64,000 bases of DNA from Gallaecimonas sp. GXIMD4217 (GCF_038087665.1 NZ_CP149925.1:2542870-2606869), one strand, 5' to 3'; counted from the first letter of the stretch, positions 21,101 through 28,677 are shown. Made by a program: numbers and translations. Notes: generated by a model from the sequence alone, not told the origin.

Positions 21101-22254
21101 CAGTTCGCTGATGCCAGGCCTTCCACGCGGCCGATCTGCCCAGGAGTATCGGTAGACATCCAGAACTTGGTTTGTTTGCCAAGGGGGTTGGTCTCAAGCA
21201 CATAGCCGCTGCTTAGGTGGCTATAGTCCAAACGGACAAGCTCTGCTCCTCCGGCATGTTGACTAGAAGTGGCTCTCTTGGAACTGTCGTAGGTCCAGGT
21301 GGCGAAACGTTTACCGTTGAAAGAAATCCCGGTTAAAAGTCCATAGGACTCATAATGGTATTGCTTTAGTTGAGTGTCAGGAAACCTAATTGACGCCAGT
21401 TTAGAACTGCTATAGCCGTAAATATATACCGCTCCGCTGGAGTCTGTGACTTTTTCCACTCTTTTCCCTGAATAAGAGAAAGAGAGGCTGCCACCTTTAC
21501 TTCCAACCACTTGCTTAATTCGCTTTCCATATGTTGAGTCTTCATATGAGAAAGCTATGCCATTATTGTTTCTTGTATCCTGAATTGACTTGATTGAGCC
21601 ATCAGGCGCGTAACTCTCTACTACGCCATCAGGAGCGAAGTAAGTCCATCCAACAGGGGTTTGAATTAAGCGCTCAAGCTTGCCAGAGCCTTTTCTTTTC
21701 CAAACTGTGCTGCCGTTTTGCTCCGACGGGTACACTGTCATCGTGCCCTTATTAGCACGGTAAAGCTTAACTCGCGTGACTTTTCCAAGGTAAACAGTGG
21801 GGGTTAATTTATAATCAAAGTTGCTCTGCCAGTTGTCCCCAAAAAAACCTGACGTAGAAGAGTAACTACGGTATTCCCGTCTCAGAGAAAGAAGGGGGTT
21901 GACTAAATTCTCAATGTCAATTTCAATTTGGATTTTTTCGCCAGTGGCGATATTGATGGGGTTGCCAGAACACAAGCTTTCTTTATTTTCATCTCTCTCT
22001 GTTGAGTCAGCGCTGCCAGAATCACCACCTCCCAAATCGTGATCTCCACTATTATACCCACCTCCAGTCAATATAGAGCCTGAGTCGAAGCAAGTTTTCA
22101 CATCTTTATATGTTGTCACATAGTGCTTAACGCCTTCCATGTCTGTATATGAGTAGGAACCTGAACGAACTTTATCCGTCCAGCAGTACTCTTCGCCAGC
22201 AAATGACTTCCCAGCCAAGATGGCTAGCACAAGCAATGTATATCTATTTTTCAT
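18112..22254 (-). CDS. Secreted RHS/YD-repeat polymorphic toxin with type-37-like C-terminal domain
   Basis: 1380 residues. The N-terminus is a Sec signal peptide ([20 protein letters not shown]). The DUF6531-like entry [18 protein letters not shown] is at about 100-130, and many YD repeats follow ([21 protein letters not shown]). The RHS core ends with the conserved [20 protein letters not shown]. After a hydrophobic glycine-rich segment (about 1265-1295), the last 70 residues form the variable tip ([33 protein letters not shown]), which resembles polymorphic toxin type 37. No PAAR, VgrG or type VI gene is nearby; the signal peptide suggests export through Sec. The start is the ATG that exposes the signal peptide; the upstream frame is open but unsupported. 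Confidence 0.85.
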   Translation of the reverse strand: MKNRYTLLVLAILAGKSFAGEEYCWTDKVRSGSYSYTDMEGVKHYVTTYKDVKTCFDSGSILTGGGYNSGDHDLGGGDSGSADSTERDENKESLCSGNPINIATGEKIQIEIDIENLVNPLLSLRREYRSYSSTSGFFGDNWQSNFDYKLTPTVYLGKVTRVKLYRANKGTMTVYPSEQNGSTVWKRKGSGKLERLIQTPVGWTYFAPDGVVESYAPDGSIKSIQDTRNNNGIAFSYEDSTYGKRIKQVVGSKGGSLSFSYSGKRVEKVTDSSGAVYIYGYSSSKLASIRFPDTQLKQYHYESYGLLTGISFNGKRFATWTYDSSKRATSSQHAGGAELVRLDYSHLSSGYVLETNPLGKQTKFWMSTDTPGQIGRVEGLASANCVASNASYQYDANGYRELVTDRAGNSTRFERNILGNITKEIRGEGTAEEKIRHLEWHSIYNKVAKETLGNLETSTEYNDVGRVLRVTQKDLSTNQQRVTTYTYTEDAGGNLTKMRVDGPRTDVSDYVDYSYDSQGRLYKVANAKHTVLQYTAFDGMARPTTVVDANGIKTNIQYDPRGRIGSVSKLLPTGTVTTTFSYDIDGKLLESVGPEGLKLTNEYDDARRLISASLTTGTRLPHIKRFTYDKASNPLTEKLSHVEMQSSMTGCNPFCFPGESEPTEVEVQDYLSTNTYDELNHPLTSKAGSKTETYSYDANGNLKTRKDGLGRTWTYEYDAHNRLVKETRADGGIVRYGYDDHDRVIWVIDPRSKKTSYSYNAFGDVLTVTSPDTGITSYSYHANGLVSRVDRANGKSTAYSYDALGRVTEADSGDVVKHFTYDSCTYGTGRLCRVTDRAGSSSYTYHPDGNLATETRVTNGKTYKTSWTYDKAGRVKTIKYPFGEVVTYSYGYYGKADGVSITIGGTTKNVINGLNRKPFGPLYYGSYGNSLRTYREYGTGYQLKRLYHGAGWPPLNSTMNFSYQSPQRINRTYAWSAAGNIDYIYDGLTGIKRYLTFDSMSRLTKVVDGSTTKETYAYDKTGNRTRYNSEYLSIDSGSNQLLARKSGTSSWSYLWDYDAAGNQVRKGAFSWTYNGENRVRTFSGGGQSYENWYDARNLRVAKKAPTYETHFIYGQGGELLTETRAGSRYKSYVWLDGEIVGLIHNGQLYYVHSDHLGRPEQVTNQSQTVVWKARNDTFGRSVLSTSIGQVNIGFPGQYWDKESATWQNWHRDYDALTGRYVQSDPIGLSGGINTYVYVGGNPLISIDPQGLNAITAEGGFIIGNFVCGPVCGVVGGAAGFGAGLWIGDELLDAWNEESNELAADAPGCPTEKDGYEPPKKWDGKKVRSPNGRGYGYPDKRGNVWVPTGPNGHGGPHWDVQKPGGGYINVHPGGKTRGGKK

Positions 22255-22883
22255 ATCCGAATAACCTAGAAGATATGGCATGATTGGTAGGATGGGAGAG
22301 GGCAACAGAACGCTATCAGCTTGTTGCAAATCTGTCAAAGGCGCGTTTAATGATTTTCACCCACATTCAGCTTAATGCAGTTTTTTTGAGCAAATCATTT
22401 CCGGAGGCCTCACAGCCTCATCCCCTGCCAGTGGAGTCCCCACTGACAGATATACCCAGAACGGCCATGCCATTACCAACTTTGGTGTAGCAATCACCTA
22501 GGCTAAAGGAACCTAGACAATGGCTTGCCCCCTTATAAGTGAGAGATACGGCACTTTAGTATTTCGTAGACTCCCCAGGATTAGGTCAACCGCATATAAC
22601 AGAAAGGCCTAAAGGGATTAAACAGATCCGTCATCATTTGCATGGCTCCCCTCTTCGGCATATAGTAGGTAAGCGACATCATCAAGTCCCGTCTTTTTGA
22701 CAGGCAATCCTAAAAGCGCTTTGGCACCGTCAAAGCGCTTTTTCCTTGTTTTAAGGGTATAAAAATGCTCTATAACTGTCACAATATGTCAGCATATAGA
22801 AAGTAAGCTTATAGATTAAGGGAGGAATGAGTGCTTTCTGGATCCCTCAGCAGAGAACCATAAAATCCTCTACCGATAAAAGA
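22255..22883. other. Island intergenic stretch without a supported gene
   Basis: About 630 AT-rich bases upstream of the RHS gene and downstream of the coiled-coil remnant. It holds one clear terminator (22712-22745). Short frames on either strand lack family resemblance and convincing ribosome-binding sites. It presumably includes the RHS promoter, which I could not fix. Confidence 0.5.
22712..22745. terminator. Strong hairpin terminator in the island
   Basis: AAAGCGCTTTG and CAAAGCGCTTT, 11-bp perfect arms around GCACCGT, followed by a T-run on the plus strand and preceded by A on the other side. It can act on both strands and probably ends the leftward operon carrying the coiled-coil gene. 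Confidence 0.8.
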
Positions 22884-23363
22884 TCACGGAGAGTCAGGTT
22901 TGTTAGGCTTTATCGAAGATAAAATTTCACCGGCTTCTTCAGCAGATACACTTCCACTTTTAAGAACGAGACTAATCGTTGCGACCATCTGATTGAAATT
23001 ATTTTGCAAAGAATCATGATACATTTTCATCTGCCTTTCCAGGCTTTCAGTCTGCCTTACCAAACTTTCAGTTTGCGTCTTTATTAGATTATCAAATGAC
23101 TCTCTATGAGCTTTCATAAGCTCTTCATTGTTTTTCTGTTGCTGTTCACTAACAACTCTAAAATTATCTTTTATTAAAGAAAACTCTCTTTGAAACCGTT
23201 CTGAGAAACGGTTTGCAATTTTTTCCTCACATCGAGACAGACGGTCCTCCATACTTTTATTGCCAACTCTCTCTTCCATCCTTATCAATCTTTCTTTTAT
23301 ATCGTCCAGTTTTGAGTCTACTTTATCCACCCTTTTGGACGTTTTGGTAAAAATTCCACTAAG

Positions 23364-23372
23364 CCATTTAAC
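23364..23372. repeat. Left copy of the 9-bp target-site duplication of the IS
   Basis: CCATTTAAC, identical to 24456-24464 and directly abutting the IS inverted repeat. Nine bases is the duplication length typical of the IS903 group. Confidence 0.92.
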
Positions 23373-24455
23373 GGCCTTGTTGATCAATTCAGCCCCAAGG
23401 CCAGTGGGCCCCAACACCGTCCGGGGTCAGCGCACCATGTCACTGACCGGCATGCCCAAGGCCGTCATTTTGTTCAACGCCGCAACCCGGGCCATTGCCT
23501 CGCCAACCTGGCCGTTGTAGTCGCGCAGTCGTAGCCGGTTGCCGGTCAGTTGCTTGAACCGCCACATCGCCGTCTCCCCTATCGAGCGGCGGTGGTAGCC
23601 GCTCGCCACCTTCCATTCTGCCAGCTCCCCGGCCTTGAGCGCCGCCACCGCCTCGTTGCGGGGATGCCCTGCCTGCCAATAACCGGCATTGCTGCGTGGT
23701 GGTATCAGCGGGCGGGCGCTTTTGTGGGCGATTTCCTCGTAGCATTGCCGGCTGTCGTAGGCGCCGTCAGCGTAGACGCTGCCTATCTGGCGGCGCAGTG
23801 GCCTGAGCATGGGGGCTAGGACCTGGCCGTCGGCCACATTGTCCAAGGACAGCTCGGCGTAGATGAGCCAGTGACCCTGGCCGTCCACACCCAGGTGCAG
23901 CTTGCGCCAGCTGCGGCGTTTCTCCTTGCCGTGCTTGCGCACCTTCCATTCGCCTTCGCCGTAGACCTTGAGGCCGGTGGCGTCGAACACCAGGTGCGCT
24001 ACCGGGCCCTTGGGGCGACGGATATCCACTGTCACCGTCTTGGCCCGCTTGCTGATGCTGCTGTAGTCCGGCGAACTGAGCTCCAGGCCCATCAACTCGA
24101 ACAGCGAATTGATGAAGCCCTCCGTCGCCCGCAGGCTCAAGCCGAAGACTGCTTGGATCATCAGTGCGGTGGTGATGGCTTGGTCGCTGTAATGCAGGTC
24201 CCGGCCCCGCTTGCCGTTGGGCTGGGTGCTATGCCAGCTGCGGATGGCCGCCTCGTCCAGCCAGAAGGTCAGGGAGCCGCGCTTGACCAGCGCTTCGTTG
24301 TATTGGGACCAGTTACGGACCCGGTACTTGGCCTTGGGCTTCTTGTTATTGCTTTGCGCGGCTTTCATGGCCATGGCGGTTGTCTTCTACGGCTGGGATT
24401 GGCCGATCTGATCGCCCGGCTCCGACTAAGTTCCATCGATTTGGTCAACAAGGCC
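23373..24455 (-). mobile_element. IS5 family, IS903-group insertion sequence (1083 bp)
   Basis: Ends are 18-bp inverted repeats starting GGCCTTGTTGA on both sides, matching at 16 of 18 positions and resembling the IS903 end. Flanked by the 9-bp duplication CCATTTAAC. One intact DDE transposase fills it. Its GC-rich codon use differs from the surrounding island, so it arrived separately and probably recently. Confidence 0.93.
23427..24374 (-). CDS. IS5/IS903-type DDE transposase
   Basis: 315 residues, full length. Catalytic triad: Asp in HLVFDATGLKVYG, Asp in GSVYADGAYDSRQ, and Glu in YHRRSIGETAMWRFKQLTG, the Y(2)R(3)E(6)K signature of the IS5 family. The DUF4372-like N-terminus (RNWSQYNEALVKRGSLTFWL) fits the IS903 group. 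The gene is intact, so the element may still be active. GC-rich relative to the island genes around it. Confidence 0.95.
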   Translation of the reverse strand: MAMKAAQSNNKKPKAKYRVRNWSQYNEALVKRGSLTFWLDEAAIRSWHSTQPNGKRGRDLHYSDQAITTALMIQAVFGLSLRATEGFINSLFELMGLELSSPDYSSISKRAKTVTVDIRRPKGPVAHLVFDATGLKVYGEGEWKVRKHGKEKRRSWRKLHLGVDGQGHWLIYAELSLDNVADGQVLAPMLRPLRRQIGSVYADGAYDSRQCYEEIAHKSARPLIPPRSNAGYWQAGHPRNEAVAALKAGELAEWKVASGYHRRSIGETAMWRFKQLTGNRLRLRDYNGQVGEAMARVAALNKMTALGMPVSDMVR

Positions 24456-24464
24456 CCATTTAAC
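24456..24464. repeat. Right copy of the 9-bp target-site duplication of the IS
   Basis: CCATTTAAC, matching 23364-23372 and abutting the right inverted repeat. Confidence 0.92.
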
Positions 24465-24577
24465 TACACCACGCAAGGATGTCTTGTCAACCACACTGCC
24501 ATTTGAATCACCACCATCATTTTTATCAGTCATAATAATCACCAGTAATTAGTAAAGATATCAAACTCTAATTTGCA

Positions 24578-24841
24578 TCAATCGCCATCGAAATTTATCT
24601 TAAACTCTGCAACCAACGGCAAGTGATCTATTACGACTGCCTTATATTCAGATAAAGTCATTTCTAGTATTTCATGCATAGGCACTATCTTTAATATACC
24701 TTCAAGGTATTCTTGCTCCCCTATATCAGTGAAGGCATATCCATCAAGAAGATTTCCAATATGAGTGCTCCCTCTGGTTTCACTAATATGGCTGCCTTGC
24801 CCAGCACTGTGCACTATACGAAATCCTAAGCCTGTCTCCAT
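24578..24841 (-). CDS. Small protein of unknown function, possible EEP-domain remnant
   Basis: 87 residues. The C-terminal YKAVVIDHLPLVAEFKI resembles the last strand of endonuclease/exonuclease/phosphatase enzymes (the SDHxPxxAEF motif), and GLGFRIVHSAGQGSHI could match a preceding strand. The rest of such an enzyme is absent, so it is either a truncated remnant or an unrelated short protein. No signal peptide. Starts 13 bp after the stop of the membrane-protein gene upstream and precedes the interrupted coiled-coil gene, so it sits inside the leftward island operon. Confidence 0.5.
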   Translation of the reverse strand: METGLGFRIVHSAGQGSHISETRGSTHIGNLLDGYAFTDIGEQEYLEGILKIVPMHEILEMTLSEYKAVVIDHLPLVAEFKINFDGD

Positions 24842-24854
24842 AAATTAACATAGC

Positions 24855-25658
24855 TCATGTCTGTTCTTCGTCCTGAAGAGGTCTAGTTGCTTCACAACTT
24901 TCCTTGAAGTTCATTTGCTTTTCAGGGTCAAGAGCTTGGAACTTTTTCTGCTTATAAATGATTCCACAAGCTTTCTTCGTATCAAATGCTAACTCGCCAA
25001 ATCTAGGAGCTAATTTATTTGCAGAAAAGGCACTCCAAGTTATCAGCGCAATCAGAGCAGCCGAAAGATATTTCTCCTTTAGTGGCTGGGAGTATGATGC
25101 AATAGGGAAAACGCAGCACCTTAAATACAACCAAACAAAGAATGATGTAACTAACACAGACGCAATAAAATTATCTTCCACAAACTTATCCATTGTTGTC
25201 TGCTCAATCAAAAGCAAGTTCATGTAGAAGACAACTATTGGAAAGAAAAAGAAGATAAACACAGAGTAAAATCTTGCATATTGAAGGGAGCATAAAAAAA
25301 CACTACTGGATACGTTAATTTTTCTCTTTGAAACCATCTCTACCATGTAGAGCAGCAAAAAGAAGGCCACTGTAGAGAAGAGTGCGTAGTAGGTAATTTG
25401 GGCAAGGATCGTGAACTGGCTGCTAAACAAGGACCATGCCACGCTCAGATTCCTATGAAACACCAGGTCTATTACAGCTATGAAAAATGAAATCAATGTT
25501 ACGGCGTAAACGATGTCCAAAAGAGCATAACTTAGACCTCCCTCCTTTTTATAATCGGCCTCAACTATATCAGGTCTTTTCATAAAAATTGCGACCCTGG
25601 TCAAATATTCAAGGAAAGGAATTCTTTCTTTCATGACTTTAAACGGCTGGCTATACAC
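24855..25658 (-). CDS. Multi-pass membrane protein of unknown function
   Basis: 267 residues. About five hydrophobic helices: around 45-65 (YALLDIVYAVTLISFFIAVI), 85-110, 125-150 (FYSVFIFFFFPIVVFYMNLL), 165-185 and 200-212. A charged, glutamate-rich cytoplasmic-looking C-terminus follows. The layout is reminiscent of YIP1-like proteins, but no signature supports that name. Start is a GTG with AGGAG six bases upstream; an ATG eight codons later is the alternative. Part of the leftward island operon. Confidence 0.7.
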   Translation of the reverse strand: MYSQPFKVMKERIPFLEYLTRVAIFMKRPDIVEADYKKEGGLSYALLDIVYAVTLISFFIAVIDLVFHRNLSVAWSLFSSQFTILAQITYYALFSTVAFFLLLYMVEMVSKRKINVSSSVFLCSLQYARFYSVFIFFFFPIVVFYMNLLLIEQTTMDKFVEDNFIASVLVTSFFVWLYLRCCVFPIASYSQPLKEKYLSAALIALITWSAFSANKLAPRFGELAFDTKKACGIIYKQKKFQALDPEKQMNFKESCEATRPLQDEEQT

Positions 25659-25705
25659 ATTGAACTCCTGTCATTCCAATTACACTGCCTATCTGGAATC
25701 CTGGT

Positions 25706-26257
25706 TTAATCTGATGCTTTATGGCTATGCATCATTCTATCCACTGAGAGCCCTTTATTTAGGCTCACAACGCCCTTGTAGATATACTCTTCATCATATG
25801 CTGATGCGTATCGGATCGATAACTCCACATCTTTCGATGCCAATAACGACATCATTTCAAGTTTACAGCCAAGGATGTCGGCACCAGTAACGGATATAAG
25901 ATGCACTTCTTCTGAAGGCTTTAACACTGCCCCTACAGGAAGGTATCTGTTGACAAAACAGTCTGGGTTCAACCCAACACTTTCATACATTACCCTCAAA
26001 TCACCAGCCGTTAAGTCAAAAGCCTCTTGATTGATAATGATTTTTGCTGACTTAATAAAGGCTGGGCCAACGCCATCATTACTGACAAATACGCCGTCTC
26101 TGCCTTTATCGCCTGTCACTACAGGATTGCTTAACAGATACGGTTTCAGGGAAAGCCTGTTATGCTCTCTTGTTACAACTCCCTGCCAGATGGATACTAC
26201 TAATGCAATTATTGCTATAACAGTTACAGCAATATTCATTGTCTTTTCAAGGCTCAT
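25706..26257 (-). CDS. Single-helix membrane-anchored protein of unknown function
   Basis: 183 residues. One N-terminal helix (IAVTVIAIIALVVSIWQGVV, about 8-27) anchors a soluble beta-rich domain (SLKPYLLSNPVV, VFVSNDGVGPAFIKSAKIII). The NxGxGPA pattern with an Ig-like alternation is common in membrane-anchored proteins found beside defence and restriction genes, but it does not define a function. Member of the leftward island operon, 47 bp after the membrane protein start on the coding strand. Confidence 0.65.
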   Translation of the reverse strand: MSLEKTMNIAVTVIAIIALVVSIWQGVVTREHNRLSLKPYLLSNPVVTGDKGRDGVFVSNDGVGPAFIKSAKIIINQEAFDLTAGDLRVMYESVGLNPDCFVNRYLPVGAVLKPSEEVHLISVTGADILGCKLEMMSLLASKDVELSIRYASAYDEEYIYKGVVSLNKGLSVDRMMHSHKASD

Positions 26258-26302
26258 ATAAGACCTCCCAACAAAGAAACATCTTTGTTTTTGCAGATGA
26301 TG

Positions 26303-26686
26303 TCACCCGGTTTTCGCATCCCGGCCAGCAGAAAAGTAATAAGTAACAACACTGCCGACGAGCATAGAGGCGAATGCCAGGACTTCAGTAAAATGAGGGT
26401 TTTGGCTAAAGGCCAGGACGAAGACTATTACTAGCATGGCGAATACAACGCCCATTGCCAGAAGTGGCTTGGCTCGTTTATTGAGTCGCTCTGTTACTGG
26501 CTCGGCCATCCCTATGCCGCCACAAGCCCCACAAAGCAAACCGATATGTTCATTCCCTTTCAGTTCATTCTTCTTAATGCAGGCGGTACAGCTTTTACTT
26601 TCCACACCATTCTTACATGTCCCTGTCCCGGCACAGTGGGCGCATGGGTACAAGTTAGATCTAATGCTTTCCAAGCTAACCTCCAA
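26303..26686 (-). CDS. Zinc-ribbon protein with two membrane helices
   Basis: 127 residues. The N-terminal third has DnaJ-like cysteine pairs (YPCAHCAGTGTCKNG, CTACIKKN, LLCGACGGIGM) that would bind one or two zinc ions. Two helices follow (about 72-92 and 100-118). No family named with confidence. It starts 5 bp after the stop of the YdjM-like gene, so the two are probably cotranscribed. Confidence 0.65.
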   Translation of the reverse strand: MEVSLESIRSNLYPCAHCAGTGTCKNGVESKSCTACIKKNELKGNEHIGLLCGACGGIGMAEPVTERLNKRAKPLLAMGVVFAMLVIVFVLAFSQNPHFTEVLAFASMLVGSVVTYYFSAGRDAKTG

Positions 26687-26691
26687 GAGGC

Positions 26692-27060
26692 CTATATCTT
26701 CCCCACAATGGGGAGCGATTTCTTTGTGAACGAATCAAGGAGTAAGTGGCTTAGGTATGCACCCCCGCCAATCAATAACAGTTGCCTCATCAACTGTTTT
26801 CCTGCTGTTTCCGGTTCCCAGCCATAAAGTTTTTTCATTCCGTAGAACATCGTTACCGCTACAAAAAAGCTATGAAAAAACTGGCGATGGTTAGGATGTA
26901 AAGCAGGTTCCAGAATGTCCGGCAACCTGCCGCCGATACTGCCAATCAGTGCTGCGGAAAACGGGTCTACAGCAAAAGACCCGGCATTCTTCCTATCAAG
27001 CATGCAAAGCAATGCTCCCGTGACAGCACCTGCCGTTTGGTGTGTCTTACCATTCGCCAA
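26692..27060 (-). CDS. YdjM-like (LexA-binding, membrane-bound metal-dependent hydrolase) family protein
   Basis: 122 residues. The start ANGKTHQTAGAVTGALLC, the DxxLPDxxEP-type segment GRLPDILEPALHPNHRQFFH and a following helix with HS and HLLLDSFT are the histidine/aspartate pattern of the YdjM/PF04307 family, which is short here. Several hydrophobic helices place it in the inner membrane. The start is a TTG, with GGAG eight bases upstream that overlaps the end of the 57-residue gene; that site decides the start. Island operon member. Confidence 0.7.
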   Translation of the reverse strand: MANGKTHQTAGAVTGALLCMLDRKNAGSFAVDPFSAALIGSIGGRLPDILEPALHPNHRQFFHSFFVAVTMFYGMKKLYGWEPETAGKQLMRQLLLIGGGAYLSHLLLDSFTKKSLPIVGKI

Positions 27061-27062
27061 CG

Positions 27063-27236
27063 TTACTTCTCCTTCCTGACGCCTTTGAACGGGGTTTTGT
27101 CAGAGGTTTTCACATCCATGAATCGTCCCGTGTCCTTGTCCCTCTTGACCCAATGTCCGGAAGGGGTTTGGGTTTGAGAACGATTACGAACGGCACCATT
27201 ACGATGCCCGTCACCAGTCGGGGGGTTAGTAGCCAT
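27063..27236 (-). CDS. 57-residue basic small protein
   Basis: ATG GCT ACT... through TAA encodes 57 residues, too short for many gene finders. It is basic and hydrophilic: NPPTGDGHRNGAVRNRSQTQ, then SGHWVKRDKDTGRFMDVK and TPFKGVRKEK. The ending resembles a small conserved bacterial family (TGRFMDVKxxxxPFKGVRKE) of unknown role. GGAGAG lies eight bases before the ATG. Its stop overlaps the ribosome-binding site of the YdjM-like gene, so translation is likely coupled. Confidence 0.7.
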   Translation of the reverse strand: MATNPPTGDGHRNGAVRNRSQTQTPSGHWVKRDKDTGRFMDVKTSDKTPFKGVRKEK

Positions 27237-27266
27237 GAGTACTCTCCTCTTTGTCAGTCAGCAGGC

Positions 27267-27476
27267 TTAGCGTGTGGAACCGCCAAGACACCAATGGCAG
27301 TTGTCGTAACCTTGCCTTTTCGCCTCTTCCAGCGACGAAAACGGCTTATCGTGTCCAGCGCGGATGATTTCATCGATCTGGCAAGTGGTTTTTTCGTTAT
27401 CCAGATCATGGACCTCAGTGGTGTTGGTGTTACCGAGATAACGTTCTCCGTTCATATTTCCGGTGTAGCGGCGCAT
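27267..27476 (-). CDS. Small predicted metal-binding protein
   Basis: 69 residues. The pattern HDLDNEKTTCQIDEII, AGH, and GYDNCHWCLGG offers Cys-His-Cys-Cys ligands like the N-terminal metal site of Ada-type domains, so zinc binding is plausible. No function can be assigned. Start at the ATG preceded by AGGAGAG; this leader is nearly the same as that of the next small gene. First gene of the leftward island operon, reading from the divergent promoter shared with the WYL regulator. Confidence 0.65.
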   Translation of the reverse strand: MRRYTGNMNGERYLGNTNTTEVHDLDNEKTTCQIDEIIRAGHDKPFSSLEEAKRQGYDNCHWCLGGSTR

Positions 27477-27507
27477 GGTTACTCTCCTAGGTTGTGGTTG
27501 CATGACA

Positions 27508-27537
27508 ACCATACGATCTAATATTGATAGCGGTCAA
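27508..27537 (-). promoter_or_regulatory. Promoter of the leftward island operon
   Basis: On the minus strand TTGACC, 18 bases, TATGGT, ending about 30 bp before the first ATG. Its -35 box is only 17 bp from the -35 box of the divergent WYL promoter. Confidence 0.6.
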
Positions 27538-27558
27538 GATCTTTTTTCGATCGATTGA
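27534..27558. promoter_or_regulatory. Candidate WYL-regulator operator between divergent promoters
   Basis: TCAAGATC and GATCGATTGA form an imperfect inverted repeat whose outer TCAA and TTGA halves overlap the two divergent -35 boxes. A dimer bound here would block both promoters, as expected for an autorepressing BrxR/CapW-type regulator. Confidence 0.4.
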
Positions 27559-27583
27559 ACTATCAGAAACACTCACATACTAT
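27555..27583 (+). promoter_or_regulatory. Promoter of the WYL regulator
   Basis: TTGAAC, 17 bases, TACTAT, about 34 bp upstream of the ATG. Near-consensus sigma-70 promoter. Confidence 0.6.
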
Positions 27584-27616
27584 CCTGACAATAAGATAAC
27601 GAGAGGAAGCAGGATC

Positions 27617-28510
27617 ATGCCGCATCCGAGACTATTAGAGATGCCTCAGGCACAGCGGGAGCGTGTGTTCCATATAGAGTTCAGGCTGTACTTCCTTGGC
27701 ACCGTGCACAGAAGCGACTTGATAGAGCGCTTCGGCATAAAGGAAGCGGCTGCATCGAGGGATTTGGCTGAATACAGGAAGATACGCCCTGACAACATGG
27801 TCTTCGATACCAAGTCCAAGGCCTACTTCAAGGGGGACTGTTTCGACCCCCTATTCGAATACACTCCCAAGCAGGTACTCTCAGCTTTGTCGCAGGGAAT
27901 GGGGGCTCACTTTGCTGGCATGCATACATCCATGATCGCCTGCGAAACCCCGGTGCTCCTGAACCATCCATCTGTTGAAGTCCTTTCAGCACTATCAACA
28001 GCAATCCACCAGGGGCAGGCAGTTCACATTGAATACTGCTCGCTGAGCAGTGGCACCTCAGAGCGAGAGATTGTGCCCCTGGCCTTAGTAGATAACGGAC
28101 TCCGCTGGCACGTCAGGGCTTATGACCGGAAGCGGAACCGCTTTGCGGATTTTGTCCTCACGCGTATAACAAATGCCGTTGTGCGGTTCGGGCATGTTGA
28201 GCGTCATGAGAAGAAGGATGCTGATATCCAGTGGAACCGGATCGTTGAAATGGAGATTGTCCCTCACCCGAACGAAAAGAACGTTGAGCACCCCAACGCT
28301 GTTGAACTCGATTACGGCATGAAGGATGGTGTTCTGAAAGTGAACATCCGTGCGGCAGTTGCAGGCTACGTCTTACGCCGCTGGAACGTTGATTGCTCTC
28401 CTGACCACTCGCGGAAAGGAAAGGAATATCAACTATGGCTGCGTAATACTCCGGCGCTTTATGGCGTGGAAAACCTTAGCATCGCACCAGGATACGGGTC
28501 AGAAGCCTAG
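27617..28510 (+). CDS. WYL-domain transcription regulator, BrxR/CapW-like
   Basis: 297 residues. An N-terminal winged helix (about 15-60; VHRSDLIERFGIKEAAASRD) is followed by the linker FDTKSKAYFKGDCFDPLF. A WYL domain (about 125-200) has VHIEYCSLSSG, IVPLALVDNGLRWHVRAYDR and FADFVLTRI. A C-terminal WCX-like domain (about 230-290) ends the protein. This order and length match the BrxR/CapW regulators that repress phage-defence operons such as BREX and CBASS. Here it diverges from a six-gene operon of orphan membrane and zinc-binding proteins, which is not a defence system I recognise. The ATG is preceded by GAGAGGA. Confidence 0.85.
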   Translation: MPHPRLLEMPQAQRERVFHIEFRLYFLGTVHRSDLIERFGIKEAAASRDLAEYRKIRPDNMVFDTKSKAYFKGDCFDPLFEYTPKQVLSALSQGMGAHFAGMHTSMIACETPVLLNHPSVEVLSALSTAIHQGQAVHIEYCSLSSGTSEREIVPLALVDNGLRWHVRAYDRKRNRFADFVLTRITNAVVRFGHVERHEKKDADIQWNRIVEMEIVPHPNEKNVEHPNAVELDYGMKDGVLKVNIRAAVAGYVLRRWNVDCSPDHSRKGKEYQLWLRNTPALYGVENLSIAPGYGSEA

Positions 28511-28552
28511 TCATTATTGAACACCCGGGGCGCTGCCTGCGTAGTCCATCAA

Positions 28553-28562
28553 GGTGGTACAC
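28553..28562 (+). repeat. Third GGTGGTACAC copy at the right island end
   Basis: Same sequence and orientation as the pair at 16195-16217. It lies 88 bp inside attR. The 11-mer GCTCTTCGAAG at 28624-28634 is the inverted copy of CTTCGAAGAGC at 16169-16179, a second symmetry shared by the two ends. Confidence 0.5.
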
Positions 28563-28649
28563 TTATAGACAGGCCAGGCACACCACATGCCTGGCCATAG
28601 ACGAAAAATCAATGAGTTAGGACGCTCTTCGAAGCCTAAGCCGATGTCA

Positions 28650-28673
28650 GTTCGAATCCTCTCATCGGCACCA
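28650..28673 (+). repeat. attR: right 24-bp direct repeat
   Basis: Identical to the last 24 bases of tRNA-Thr (16109-16132). The identity starts at the T-loop and ends at CCA; the rest of a tRNA is absent upstream. Marks the right end of the island, 5 bp before the lysO stop. Confidence 0.9.
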
Positions 28674-28677
28674 GTCC

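Larger units (their letters stand above)
22884..24533 (-). pseudogene. Coiled-coil protein gene interrupted by the IS903-type element
   Basis: Removing the IS and one copy of its 9-bp target duplication joins 24533-24456 to 23363-22884 in frame, giving a 185-residue protein that starts MTDKNDGGDSNGSVVDK and runs without a stop. The body (TSKRVDKVDSKLDDIKERLI, then MEDRLSRCEEKIANRFSERF) is a long coiled coil, with a tandem TESLVRQTESLERQ. The present distal frame (22884-23417, 177 residues) starts with residues read from the IS end. The family is not recognised; coiled-coil proteins of this shape occur as membrane-complex partners. Last gene of the leftward operon. Confidence 0.8.
16133..28673. 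mobile_element. Genomic island integrated at tRNA-Thr (about 12.5 kb)
   Basis: Bounded by the tRNA-Thr 3' end and its 24-bp copy at 28650-28673. An integrase gene lies next to the tRNA. The content is foreign-looking: an RHS toxin with candidate immunity gene, an IS element, orphan membrane and zinc-binding genes, and a WYL regulator. Base composition is clearly more AT-rich than the flanks. The integrase lacks its C-terminal catalytic residues, so the island is probably not self-mobile now. Confidence 0.88.

Noticed and set aside
22828-22923. 31-codon frame (start SAFWIPQQRTIK) after GGGAGGA
   Set aside because: The spacing between the purine-rich box and ATG is too short and the peptide has no recognisable feature; it overlaps the end of the coiled-coil gene.
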